Below are positions 14,228 through 22,753 of a stretch of DNA of 41,295 bases, one piece after another. How positions within the stretch are numbered: the stretch's first letter is position 1; each line of letters opens with the position of its first letter. Under the pieces are notes generated by a model. The model saw nothing but the letters and a program-made list of their open reading frames with translations, ran no database searches and had not been told where the DNA came from. The DNA is from DASPWV01 sp046727855 (lineage in GTDB: Bacteria > Acidobacteriota > Vicinamibacteria > Vicinamibacterales > UBA2999): assembly GCA_046727855.1 (NCBI GenBank), contig JBKPDL010000156.1, forward strand, positions 1 to 41,295. The letters are read 5' to 3'. A program made the position numbers and the translations under genes.

Positions 14228-17056
14228 TCACCACACGAACTTGATGCCGAGCCGCGCGATGCGCGGCGAGGTGATCGCCACCGGCCGCAGATACGTTGCG
14301 CCTGAGGCCGTAGCAATCTCCTGCTCCGCGTTGGTATTGAACATGTTGTAGATGTCGAAGAAGCCGACAATTCTGCCGGCGCGCATGGTGAGCGCCTTCT
14401 CGGTGCGTATGTCGAGTACGGTGACGTTCGGCATTCGCTGTGCGTCGATCGGTTCGGCGCGGATCGTGGCATTGCCCCAGTTGAGTACCTGCGTGAACGT
14501 ACGGCCGAACGGCGTGCCGGACTGATGGCGAATCGTCGGCGTGACGCGAAAATCGGCGGGCAGCAGCAACGTCGCATGAATCTTGCCTTGCCAGACGGTC
14601 GCGTTCAGCAGGCCGTCGTCGGTGTTGATGAACGCGTTCGGCGTGTAACCGGCGCCTGCTGATAAGGCGCTCTCCCGCCGCCACGTCTGTGCGAAGCTCG
14701 CTTGCAGCGACCAGCGTCGTGCCTCGCGCCTGGTCGCCGTGATCTCCCACGTGTAGTAATCGCTGTCGGCGTCCGCGAGATTCGTGGTGATGTTGACAAT
14801 CGGCCGCGCCAACGTTGCGGCGTCCAGGTTGTAGCCTGTGAACGTCCCCCCGTCGTCCCCGGTGCGAAGGACGCCATCAGGACCGGGATCAGTAATGGTG
14901 ACCGGGACGGTGTACGCGTCCAACGGCCGATTCACATTGATTTGGCCGCGAACCTGCCGGCGTCCGTTCCAGACTACGCCCGTTCGCAAGCCGAAATTCG
15001 GTAGCAGCTCGCGCTCGACGTACGCGGTGAACTGGTTGACATACGTGTTCTCGAGATTCGGATCGAACACCGTGGACGCTGTTCCACCCTGCACTGCCAG
15101 CAAGTTGCCTTGCTCGCCCGGATCGAACACGCCGTTGCGGTTCGGGTCGGACCAGCTGTAGCGCTCAAACCACATCGTCGCGTTCGGATTCAGTCCCGAG
15201 GCAAGGTCCGCCGCCGGGTACAGCCAAAACGAGCCAAAGCTCGCCTTTGCCACTGTCTTGGCATCGCCTGTGAGATCAAAGCTGACGCCCACGCGCGGAC
15301 CCCAATTGTTGAACTCGACGATGCCGTTCACGCGGGAGAAGGACTGCCCGTCGGGACCCTGCTGATCCGGCAGGTAGGCCGAGTGGTGGTCGAAGCGGAG
15401 CCCGGCGTTCACTGTCAGTCGGCGGTTCACCTGCCACGTGTCGTTGAGGTACGCGGCATAAGTCCACAGGCCGTTCTTTGATTCCGACGGCGAGCGGTAG
15501 ATGTCCACTTGATTGGGCACGCTGTTGTTGAACACCGACAGCGCATTGGTGGCGGAGTCGAACCCGGTGAACGGCTGCACCAGCAGGTCGCGCATGACCT
15601 CGCCGCCAACCTTGAAGTTGTGGCTGACGCCCCATCCGGTCTTGACGAAGCTGAGCGAGCCGTTGGCCTGGGGACGATGACGCCGCAGGTCGGTGCTCCA
15701 CACGCCGCCCGACACGAAGTTGTTGCCGATGTCTTCGACGCGCGGCGCGCTCGACTTGCCCTCACGCACCCACACGGAGTGGTACGCGCCCGTTCGTGCC
15801 TCCACAAACACCGAGGAGCTCAGCACACCGTTGTATTCCGCCTTCCACACGTGCAGCGGGAATCGCGAAAACCAGACGCTGTCCGCCGTCATCAGTGCGG
15901 TCGTCTGGCGCCCGCCGCCGATGCGGATGGCGCCCAGGTAGTCTGGCTGTTCCTTCGTCTGAAACTGGTAGAAGCCCACCACCTTGTGGGCGTTCGTCAA
16001 GTTGTAAGTAATCTTGCCGGTCGCAACGGGCACGCGCGTGTTCTGGATATCGTCGAGCAGCGTTGGATAGCGCTGATCGGTCTCGCCGCGACGAAACGCT
16101 CCGTACCACCACGCCTTGTCGCGTTTGAGGAAGCCCCCCACGTCGACGTTGAAGTCCTGGAACTTGCTGAGGCGGTTGGTGTCGCGTGCGTCCACAACGT
16201 CGCTGCCACGGACGCCAGCGGCGATCTGCCGGTCGTCGATGTTCGTTGCTTCCAGCGAATCGTTCTGATAGTCGAAGTAGGCGTTGCCGTGATACGCGTT
16301 GCCGCCGGTCTTCGCGATCAACTGGCTCAGGACGCCGGGGTTCGGCATATCGGCGCCGTTGCCGACGGCGTTCACCGCAATCTCGGCGAACGCGCCATAG
16401 TCGGTGTAATACATGTCGCTGCCGCCGCCGCCACCCCCCTCGTTGACCATCACGCCTTCAACTTCGGCGCGGTTCACGCCGCCGGTGCTCGCGAGACCGT
16501 AGGCGGTATACGGCTGTTGCGTGAGCGCGCCGCTGCCGCCGACATCCACACGGCCCATTGCGACGGCCGGCGTTTGCGCGAGCACGGCCCAGTAGTCGCG
16601 CGCGCCGGGCAGGCTCGCGAGCATCTCGGTGTCGTAGCGCGTTACCACTTGGTTCGACGACACGTCCACGACCGGCGACTGACCACTCACCGTCACACTT
16701 TCCGCCACCGTTGCGGGGCTCAGCTCGGTATTGACTGTGGCCGTGAAGCCCACGCCGACGCGAATGCCTTCCCGGATGACTTTGCCGAATCCCGCAAGCT
16801 CGAACGTCACCGTGTACTCACCGGGAGCCACCGTGGGGAAGCGGAAAGAGCCGTTCTCGTTCGTGGTCGTCACGGGCGTGCCCATCACAGCCAGTCCCGA
16901 GAGCGTGACGGTCACGCCTGGCAGCACGGCCTTCGTGCTGTCGGTGACCGTTCCCGTGATCGCGCCTGCGCTGGAACTGACTGTCTGCGCCAGCGCCGCG
17001 CTCGTCATGAGTAAAACCAGGCAGCCGCTCGTCGCAATACGCCGGACGAAAGTCAT
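14228..17056 (-). CDS. TonB-dependent receptor within the SpdH-like operon
   Basis: The protein is 942 aa from ATG 17056 with GAGGAG upstream; the frame extends 21 codons further. Signal peptide ending ALAQ, carboxypeptidase-regulatory-like domain (AITGTVTDSTKAVLPGVTV), plug (ESVTVSGQSPVVDVSS) and a long barrel ending in an aromatic residue (LGIKFVW). It lies between paralogues 2 and 1 of the SpdH-like flavoproteins with gaps of 106 and 36 bases, so it is very probably co-transcribed. This context suggests that it imports the substrate of those enzymes, or a larger molecule from which they release it. Confidence 0.92.
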   Translation of the reverse strand: MTFVRRIATSGCLVLLMTSAALAQTVSSSAGAITGTVTDSTKAVLPGVTVTLSGLAVMGTPVTTTNENGSFRFPTVAPGEYTVTFELAGFGKVIREGIRVGVGFTATVNTELSPATVAESVTVSGQSPVVDVSSNQVVTRYDTEMLASLPGARDYWAVLAQTPAVAMGRVDVGGSGALTQQPYTAYGLASTGGVNRAEVEGVMVNEGGGGGGSDMYYTDYGAFAEIAVNAVGNGADMPNPGVLSQLIAKTGGNAYHGNAYFDYQNDSLEATNIDDRQIAAGVRGSDVVDARDTNRLSKFQDFNVDVGGFLKRDKAWWYGAFRRGETDQRYPTLLDDIQNTRVPVATGKITYNLTNAHKVVGFYQFQTKEQPDYLGAIRIGGGRQTTALMTADSVWFSRFPLHVWKAEYNGVLSSSVFVEARTGAYHSVWVREGKSSAPRVEDIGNNFVSGGVWSTDLRRHRPQANGSLSFVKTGWGVSHNFKVGGEVMRDLLVQPFTGFDSATNALSVFNNSVPNQVDIYRSPSESKNGLWTYAAYLNDTWQVNRRLTVNAGLRFDHHSAYLPDQQGPDGQSFSRVNGIVEFNNWGPRVGVSFDLTGDAKTVAKASFGSFWLYPAADLASGLNPNATMWFERYSWSDPNRNGVFDPGEQGNLLAVQGGTASTVFDPNLENTYVNQFTAYVERELLPNFGLRTGVVWNGRRQVRGQINVNRPLDAYTVPVTITDPGPDGVLRTGDDGGTFTGYNLDAATLARPIVNITTNLADADSDYYTWEITATRREARRWSLQASFAQTWRRESALSAGAGYTPNAFINTDDGLLNATVWQGKIHATLLLPADFRVTPTIRHQSGTPFGRTFTQVLNWGNATIRAEPIDAQRMPNVTVLDIRTEKALTMRAGRIVGFFDIYNMFNTNAEQEIATASGATYLRPVAITSPRIARLGIKFVW

Positions 17057-17162
17057 AAGGTGCTCCTCGTGCAAAGCGTTCCTTTGATCGGCGGACCTCG
17101 AGATCCGCACTATGGACAACGCGGGTCAGCGATCGCACGCGGGCGCGCTCGGCGCAGCAATG

Positions 17163-19175
17163 TCAGGTGCGCATGAACGTCGAGACGTACGCGCGCGTGG
17201 GCGACTCCAGAACTTCCGTCACCGCGCGGTGCGCCATGTCGATGGCGGCATCGGTGTGCGAACTGCCAGCTGCATCGGCGTTCGCAATTGATATGCGCCC
17301 GCACCGCTGACGACCGACGACGCACGCACGATCGTCCGGCGTGGACAACGCCCACTCCACCGGATCCCAGAGCGTGTTGTAGTTGTAGGTGTAGCCGTGC
17401 GGCCAGCGGTTCACGGTGATGCCGGCGATGTCGTGCGCTGGATCGAGCCCACCGTCGGCTAGCGTGCGCGCAAGCTGCTGGCGGATCTCACGCTCGAAGG
17501 TTTCGAACGTGGTGGCGAGCAGATCGGCACGACCGAGCCGGTGTTGCTCCTTTCGAGGCTTGCCCGGCGCGCACGGCGTCCGTACCAGGTGCAGCACGAT
17601 CGGCTCCCGCGGTGCGCGTGACGCGTGATAGCCGCCGATGGTGACCGGTTCGGGCAGCTGGATGCTCGTGTGGTACCCGCTCGGTGCAGTGATGTTCGCG
17701 ACGCCGAGTTTGGCAAACGAGGTCCAGTTGCGCAGCAGGACGTTCGTGTACACGATCGGCGCTTTGATGCCGTACGCCAGCGCCTCTCGCTGCTTCGCTG
17801 GGATGTCGGGGCAGATGTACGGAATGATCGAGTTCCAGCACGCCAGAATGCAGTGCGACCCAATGACACGGCGCGCCTGTCCACCTTTGATGTACGTGAC
17901 CTCGACGCGATCTGCACTGGCGACTGCGCCCGTGTGGCGAACTTGCACTACGGAGCTGTTGAGGCGAATGCGTATGGGCGAATCCGTGCGATCGAGACGC
18001 GCGTAGTCAACGCGCGCGGTAACGACGTCCTCTTGCGATTGGCCCGGAACTGCATCCTCGACGAGCGCGCGCACGAGCAGCCGCGCAATCGTAGCGTTGC
18101 CATCGGGGAAATGAATGGCGCGCCCGCCCTCGTTGGCCCGCGCCTGGTTCTCGCGGCCGTGAGCGCCTCCCGGTTCGCCAATCAACTGCTCGCGTGGCGT
18201 CGGCTCGAGCTTCATCCCCTGGAAACCCGGATACCCTGAGTTCCAGCCGTAGTACGCGGGCACGGCGTCTGTGTTCATGAGGAAGAGGCCGTTGGTCCTC
18301 GACTGGTAAAACCACGCCGCGTCCGGATGCACTTTCGCGACGTTCAGTAGGAAGTCCTGGTAACTCATGTGGAGAAGACGGCGCTTCTTCTCCTGGTCCG
18401 AGAGTCCCGCCATGTAATCCGGCTGGTCGTCGCTTTGAAGGCGGGCGATATCGCGTTGCGCCTCAGCGGACAGCGGAGTCCGCGCCAGGAACTCGGTCCA
18501 TGAGGCCGGCGTCGCCCTCTGGCCACCGGGCGTGCCGACCACGAGACGATCGACGCCGAACTTTTCCTTGTGGAAGAAGACGCCGTTCCTGAGCCCCATC
18601 TCCTGATAAATTCCACGATCCTTCGTGGTGGTTCGCTCGAAGCGATCGATGTCGATGCCGATACGTCGAAGCAGGTTCATCGACACGTCGCTGTAGTGCT
18701 TCGGCGCCTCGATGTTCAGGGTTCCGCCGTTCAGCATGAGCATGCGGCCGTCGTACTGAAATTCGTTCCGCTTGGCGTGACCACCGAAATCGTCGTGGTT
18801 GTCCAGGATCAGAATCGAGGCCGTACGCCCGACCGCTTCGCGAAAGAACTGCGCGGCCGACAGCCCGCTCAGTCCGCCGCCGACGATGACGAGGTCGTAG
18901 TGCTCACGTGTATCGGTCGCCTCGCCGGACCAGGCGCGTCCATCGCGGAGCGCGTGCACGGCTTCGAACGATCCGGCGTGGCTGCCGCGCATGCCCGTCA
19001 ACGCAGGCGGGTAATAGCCCGGCGCCTGTTCCGGATCGACTGCCCGGGCAGCGGCCTGACCCATCGCCGACGCAGACGATGCCAGCGCGCCGGTCAATCC
19101 GATGGCGATGCCGTTGAGGAAGTCGCGCCGCGTGATGTCGCGGTGCATGCCGAGTTCGCGATCAGTCCAGCTCAT
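17163..19175 (-). CDS. Tat-exported spermidine-dehydrogenase-like flavoprotein (paralogue 2)
   Basis: The protein is 670 aa, collinear with paralogue 1. Tat motif TRRDFLNG (R16, R17). FAD motif DLVIVGGGLSGLSAAQFF at about 94-111. Conserved blocks YPPALTGMRGSHAGSFEA, LDNHDDFGGHAKRNEF, IHFPDGNATIARLLV, APGKPRKEQHRLGRADLLA and VNRWPHGYTYNYN are all present, so it should be active. It starts six bases after the stop of paralogue 3 and was probably translated with it. Tandem duplication is the obvious origin, but the paralogues have diverged well beyond recent copies. Confidence 0.82.
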   Translation of the reverse strand: MSWTDRELGMHRDITRRDFLNGIAIGLTGALASSASAMGQAAARAVDPEQAPGYYPPALTGMRGSHAGSFEAVHALRDGRAWSGEATDTREHYDLVIVGGGLSGLSAAQFFREAVGRTASILILDNHDDFGGHAKRNEFQYDGRMLMLNGGTLNIEAPKHYSDVSMNLLRRIGIDIDRFERTTTKDRGIYQEMGLRNGVFFHKEKFGVDRLVVGTPGGQRATPASWTEFLARTPLSAEAQRDIARLQSDDQPDYMAGLSDQEKKRRLLHMSYQDFLLNVAKVHPDAAWFYQSRTNGLFLMNTDAVPAYYGWNSGYPGFQGMKLEPTPREQLIGEPGGAHGRENQARANEGGRAIHFPDGNATIARLLVRALVEDAVPGQSQEDVVTARVDYARLDRTDSPIRIRLNSSVVQVRHTGAVASADRVEVTYIKGGQARRVIGSHCILACWNSIIPYICPDIPAKQREALAYGIKAPIVYTNVLLRNWTSFAKLGVANITAPSGYHTSIQLPEPVTIGGYHASRAPREPIVLHLVRTPCAPGKPRKEQHRLGRADLLATTFETFEREIRQQLARTLADGGLDPAHDIAGITVNRWPHGYTYNYNTLWDPVEWALSTPDDRACVVGRQRCGRISIANADAAGSSHTDAAIDMAHRAVTEVLESPTRAYVSTFMRT

Positions 19176-19181
19176 AAGACT

Positions 19182-21077
19182 TCAGGCGAGTCCACGTGTG
19201 ACGAGCAGTTCCTGCACGGCGCGATGCGCTTCGTCGAACGCCTGGTTCGTGAAAGCGGCTGCTCCGGCATCCGAGTTGGCGATGGTGAGCGGACCAAACC
19301 TCTGTCGGCCGATGACATGCGGCCGCTTTTCCGGCGGAAGGTCGGGGTCCGCCAACGAGTCGTAGGTGTACGAGTAACCATCGGGCCACCGGTTCACTGC
19401 GATGCCAACGATGTCTTCTGCCGGATCGAAGTCAGTGCCGGCCAGGATGCGGGCGAGCTGACGCCGGATCTGCAGCTCGAAATCGTGGAACGTCATCGTC
19501 AGCAGTTCCTGCTGGCCGATACGGTTCTGCTCCTTTCGCGGCAGGCCGGGCTTGTTCGGATTACGAACCATGTGCACGACAATCGGTTCGTCGGGCGTCG
19601 TCACGCCGCGGTAGCCGCCGATGGTTGTGCCCGGGTCGAGACTTGTGTTCGGGTGATACATCCCTGGCGCGTTCACGCTTGATACCCCAAGCTTCTGAAA
19701 CGGCGTCCATCGCCGGATCAGCACGTTGATGTAGAGCATCGGGACCTTCACGCTGTACGCGAGCGCTTCCTTCTGGGCCTGCGGCAATTCGGGAACCAGT
19801 TTCGGGATAAGCGCGTTGTAACAGGCCAGCACCACGCTCTCGGCGCGCACCAGGTGCATCCGGCCGTCGCGCATGTACGCGACCCTGGCGCCTGTGCTGC
19901 CCGATGCGGCATCGGCAGCGACGCGCGTCACGGTGCTGTTCAATCGGATGCGGGTTGGAGCGCCGGCCTCATCGAGCTTGTCGTAGTGGACCGGCGCCCC
20001 GCCGATCGACGACATCTCGTGCTTGCCAGGAATCGCTGTGGGGGTCAGTCGGGAGACGAGCAGCCGGGCAATCGACGCGTTGCCGTCGGGAAAGTGGAAC
20101 GTGAAACTGCCCTGGCGGAAGCTCTCCTCCTCTAGGAGACCAAGACCGTCGAACCCCACTGAGCCGCGGCGTGCCGCTTCGAGCGCGGGGGTCGTGTCCA
20201 CCCGCTTGTTATTGCGGCCGCCCTGACCGAGGAAGAAGGGCAGAGCCTCCGGCGTCATCTTCGCGTGTTGGAGCAGAAAGTCCTGATAACTGATGCGGGC
20301 CAGCTTCGCAATCTTCTGCTCGACTGTCATGCCCGCCAGGTAATCGGGGTTCTTTCCGTACAAGCGCGTCAGGTCCCGCCGTGCGGCATCGGTGAGCGGC
20401 GCTTTTGCGAAGAACTGATCCCAGGGCAGCCGGCCGTTGCCGGGTACGAGGCGGTCCTCCCCGAAATGCTCCTTGTCGAAGAACATCGCCGGGCCGAGCT
20501 TGTACTTCTCGAACAGGTCGCGGTTGAGGAACTCGGCGTTGCGGCTCACGTCGATGCCGAGATCGGCGAGCAGCGCCTTCGACATGTAACTGTAGGGGTA
20601 CGGCGTCGCGATGCTCATCGTGCCGCCATAACTCAGAAACGTGCGACCGTTGTACCGGAACTCGTTCCTCTTGGCATGGCCGCCGAAGTCGTCGTGGTTA
20701 TCCAGGACCAGCACCCGTTGTTTGGGCAGGGCATTGTGCCAGAAGTACGCCGCGGCGAGGCCCGAAAGTCCACCGCCGACCACTAGCAGGTCGTACGTCT
20801 CTTTCGTGTCGACTTCGATGGCCGGAAACATCTCGTAAGCGCCCGACTTGATGCGGCCGAACGCCTCGACGGCCGAGGGGTGCTGGCCCCGTAACCCGAG
20901 CCGTGCCGGCGGGTACGGCTCGGTCGCGGCAGCCGCCGGTGACGGTTGCGCGAGCGCGTTTCCGTCATGCAGCGCCGCGTACGCGCCGACGACGCCGATA
21001 GCCATGCCGTTCAGGAAATCGCGGCGCTCGATGCGCCGGTCCATCCCCAAGTCGCGATGCTCCGCGCGTGTCGTCAT
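19182..21077 (-). CDS. Tat-exported spermidine-dehydrogenase-like flavoprotein (paralogue 3, divergent)
   Basis: The protein is 631 aa and is the first gene of the operon. Tat motif ERRDFLNG (R18, R19). FAD motif DLLVVGGGLSGLAAAYFW at about 96-113. It keeps the family blocks LDNHDDFGGHAKRNEF, FHFPDGNASIARLLV, LPRKEQNRIGQQELL and VNRWPDGYSYTYD. It differs in the centre: the stretch between the LLQHAKM and HFPDGNA blocks is about 16 residues shorter than in the other two, lacks the TDAVPAYYGW-like element, and reads instead GGRNNKRVDTTPALEAARRG. A changed substrate pocket is a fair guess. The start has only a weak ribosome binding site. Confidence 0.8.
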   Translation of the reverse strand: MTTRAEHRDLGMDRRIERRDFLNGMAIGVVGAYAALHDGNALAQPSPAAAATEPYPPARLGLRGQHPSAVEAFGRIKSGAYEMFPAIEVDTKETYDLLVVGGGLSGLAAAYFWHNALPKQRVLVLDNHDDFGGHAKRNEFRYNGRTFLSYGGTMSIATPYPYSYMSKALLADLGIDVSRNAEFLNRDLFEKYKLGPAMFFDKEHFGEDRLVPGNGRLPWDQFFAKAPLTDAARRDLTRLYGKNPDYLAGMTVEQKIAKLARISYQDFLLQHAKMTPEALPFFLGQGGRNNKRVDTTPALEAARRGSVGFDGLGLLEEESFRQGSFTFHFPDGNASIARLLVSRLTPTAIPGKHEMSSIGGAPVHYDKLDEAGAPTRIRLNSTVTRVAADAASGSTGARVAYMRDGRMHLVRAESVVLACYNALIPKLVPELPQAQKEALAYSVKVPMLYINVLIRRWTPFQKLGVSSVNAPGMYHPNTSLDPGTTIGGYRGVTTPDEPIVVHMVRNPNKPGLPRKEQNRIGQQELLTMTFHDFELQIRRQLARILAGTDFDPAEDIVGIAVNRWPDGYSYTYDSLADPDLPPEKRPHVIGRQRFGPLTIANSDAGAAAFTNQAFDEAHRAVQELLVTRGLA

Positions 21078-21141
21078 GTTCGTAGCTTGTCAGTTGGAAA
21101 GGGCCAAGAACGGTCAAAAGACTTGCATAACGAAAACAACG

Positions 21142-21196
21142 CTGTCAAATATTCCGGCCCGCATTGTTTGACAGGATTGCAGCTGTCATGTAGAAA
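21142..21196. promoter_or_regulatory. Divergent control region with TGTCAAA inverted pair
   Basis: Perfect half-sites CTGTCAAA (21142-21149) and TTTGACAG (21167-21174) face each other across 17 bases. On the plus strand TTGACA (21168-21173) is followed after 17 bases by TAGAAA (21191-21196), a good sigma-70 promoter for the now-broken PQQ gene. The minus-strand TTGACA (21143-21148) could serve the flavoprotein operon but has no good -10 at the right distance. The half-site also occurs at 3012, so a common regulator is possible. Confidence 0.5.
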
Positions 21197-21245
21197 TTTG
21201 CCGCAGTCCGAGCGCATCCCGTCAGCTGCCGCATTTGGAGGTGCC

Positions 21246-21925
21246 ATGAAACCGCGCGTCTCGCTGGCTGTTCTTGCAACGCTGCTTGGTTCCACGATGC
21301 TCCCGTTGATCCTCAGCGCCCAACGGGGCGCGCCGCAGAGCGAGTGGCGCACGGCGGCGTCATATGGTGGTCATCGGCCAGGCGACAACTTGTACTCGAA
21401 CAGCCTGGTGGCACTCGATGCCAAGACGGGTCCAGATGGTGCACCACGATCTCTGGGAATACGACACCGTCGGTCCTGCGACGCTGGGGGACATCACGGT
21501 CAATGGCAAGCGCATCAAGGCGGTGATGCAGCCCAGCAAGACCGGGTTCCTGTACGTGTTCGATCGCAAGACGGGCGAGCCGGTGTGGCCAATCAGTCAA
21601 GCGGCCGGTCCCGCAGTCGTCGGTGCGCGGTGAAGTCACTTCGCCCACACAGCCATTCCCGACGAAGCCGCCGCCGTTTGACCGGCAGGGTTTTTCGGAT
21701 GACGACCTTATCGACTACACACCGGAGCTGAAGGCGCGTGCCCGCGAAGCCGTCGACAACTTCGTGCTGGGCCCACTGTTCACGCCGCCGACTCTTAGGA
21801 ACGAAGAACCGGGCGGCAAGCGCGGCACGCTGACGATGCCTGGCGGCTGGGGCGCGGGGAACTGGAACACCGGCGCCTTCGATCCGGAGACGGGCGTCTA
21901 TTACGCGATCTCTCATACCCAGCCC
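21246..21925 (+). pseudogene. PQQ-dependent dehydrogenase, multiply broken
   Basis: It starts normally: ATG 21246 behind GGAGG, signal peptide, then SAQRGAPQSEWRT. It then jumps to GDNLYSNSLVALDAKTG, so a large central piece is missing. A further lesion shifts the frame to MVHHDLWEYDTVGPATLGDI and AVMQPSKTGFLYVFDRKTGEPVWPI. A third frame gives VPQSSVRGEVTSPTQPFP, FDRQGFSDDDLIDYTPELK and MPGGWGAGNWNTGAFDP. The C-terminal part ends abruptly near 21925, where TonB receptor sequence begins. These motifs belong to membrane or periplasmic quinoproteins of the glucose/alcohol dehydrogenase type. The gene cannot be functional. Confidence 0.85.
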
Positions 21926-22554
21926 GGTGTTCGCGTCTGGATCAGGAGTTCAGGAGCGTGGTCTTCGAGTTGAACAAGCGGTTCTCCGATCGCTGGCAGG
22001 CGCAGAGCTCTTACACGTGGCAGGACTCGAAAGCGTATGGCAGCGGCCAGGTAACGGGCAGCACGCAACAGGATTTCAGCGGCCTCAGCGCCACTGGCGG
22101 TTACGGACGCGATCCGAATGACTTGATCAACGCGTATGGCCCGACTGCCACCAATTCGACCCATGCGGTGAAGCTCTCCACTACGTACGTGGCGCGCTGG
22201 GGAATCAACATCGGTGGCCGCTACTCCTACGAGTCGGGGCGGCCCTATGGACGGCTCATCATCGTTCGCGGTATGGGGGCAGGGCAGGGCGATGTCACGA
22301 TTCTGGCGGAGCCGCGCGGCGCCTACCGTCTACCGGCAGTCAACGACTTCCAGGTGCGGGTTGATAAGGACATCGAGCTCGGCGGCACCCGCCGGCTGCG
22401 CCTGTCGGTGGACGTGTTCAACATTTTCAACTCCGACACGGTGCTCACGCTACGCAACAACTCGTCCCAAGTCACGGCCTCGACGCCCTGGCAGCAGACA
22501 TTGTCAGTCGTGCGACCGCGGACAGTGCAGCTTGGAGCGCGCTTGCAATTCTAG
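21926..22554 (+). pseudogene. C-terminal fragment of a TonB-dependent receptor
   Basis: About 200 codons encode the last beta strands of an Oar-like receptor: VFELNKRFSDRWQAQSSYTW, then GGRYSYESGRPYGRL, RRLRLSVDVFNIFNSDTVL, and the C-terminal strand VQLGARLQF ending in F. The signal peptide, plug and most of the barrel are absent. The fragment continues directly from PQQ dehydrogenase sequence in a different frame, consistent with one deletion that removed the end of one gene and most of the next. Confidence 0.85.
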
Positions 22555-22699
22555 AGTCGCTCCTGTCGGCTCCGACAATTTGTTCTGGAACCATCGTCCA
22601 GCCCATCACGTGTCTGGCGCGACCGCTCGCGCCGCGGTCTCGCCGTTTCGGCACCGTGACGACCGCCACAATCTGCAACTTGCACGACGGATCTGCTTC

Positions 22700-22705
22700 T
22701 ATAAT
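22700..22705 (+). promoter_or_regulatory. TATAAT -10 box of the CehA/DMFase operon
   Basis: A perfect TATAAT lies 48 bases before the start codon at 22754. No good -35 is at 17 bases; a TTGCAC lies 14 bases upstream, which is too close. It is the best promoter candidate for the five-gene operon. Confidence 0.4.
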
Positions 22706-22753
22706 CACACCGCAGGCAGCCCTCTTCGGTCCTCAGTCCTGGTTGGATGGCCT

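Noticed and set aside
15509..17014. Plus-strand open frame of 501 codons opposite the second TonB receptor
   Set aside because: It is a shadow of the receptor codons; no domain, start signal or ribosome binding site supports it.
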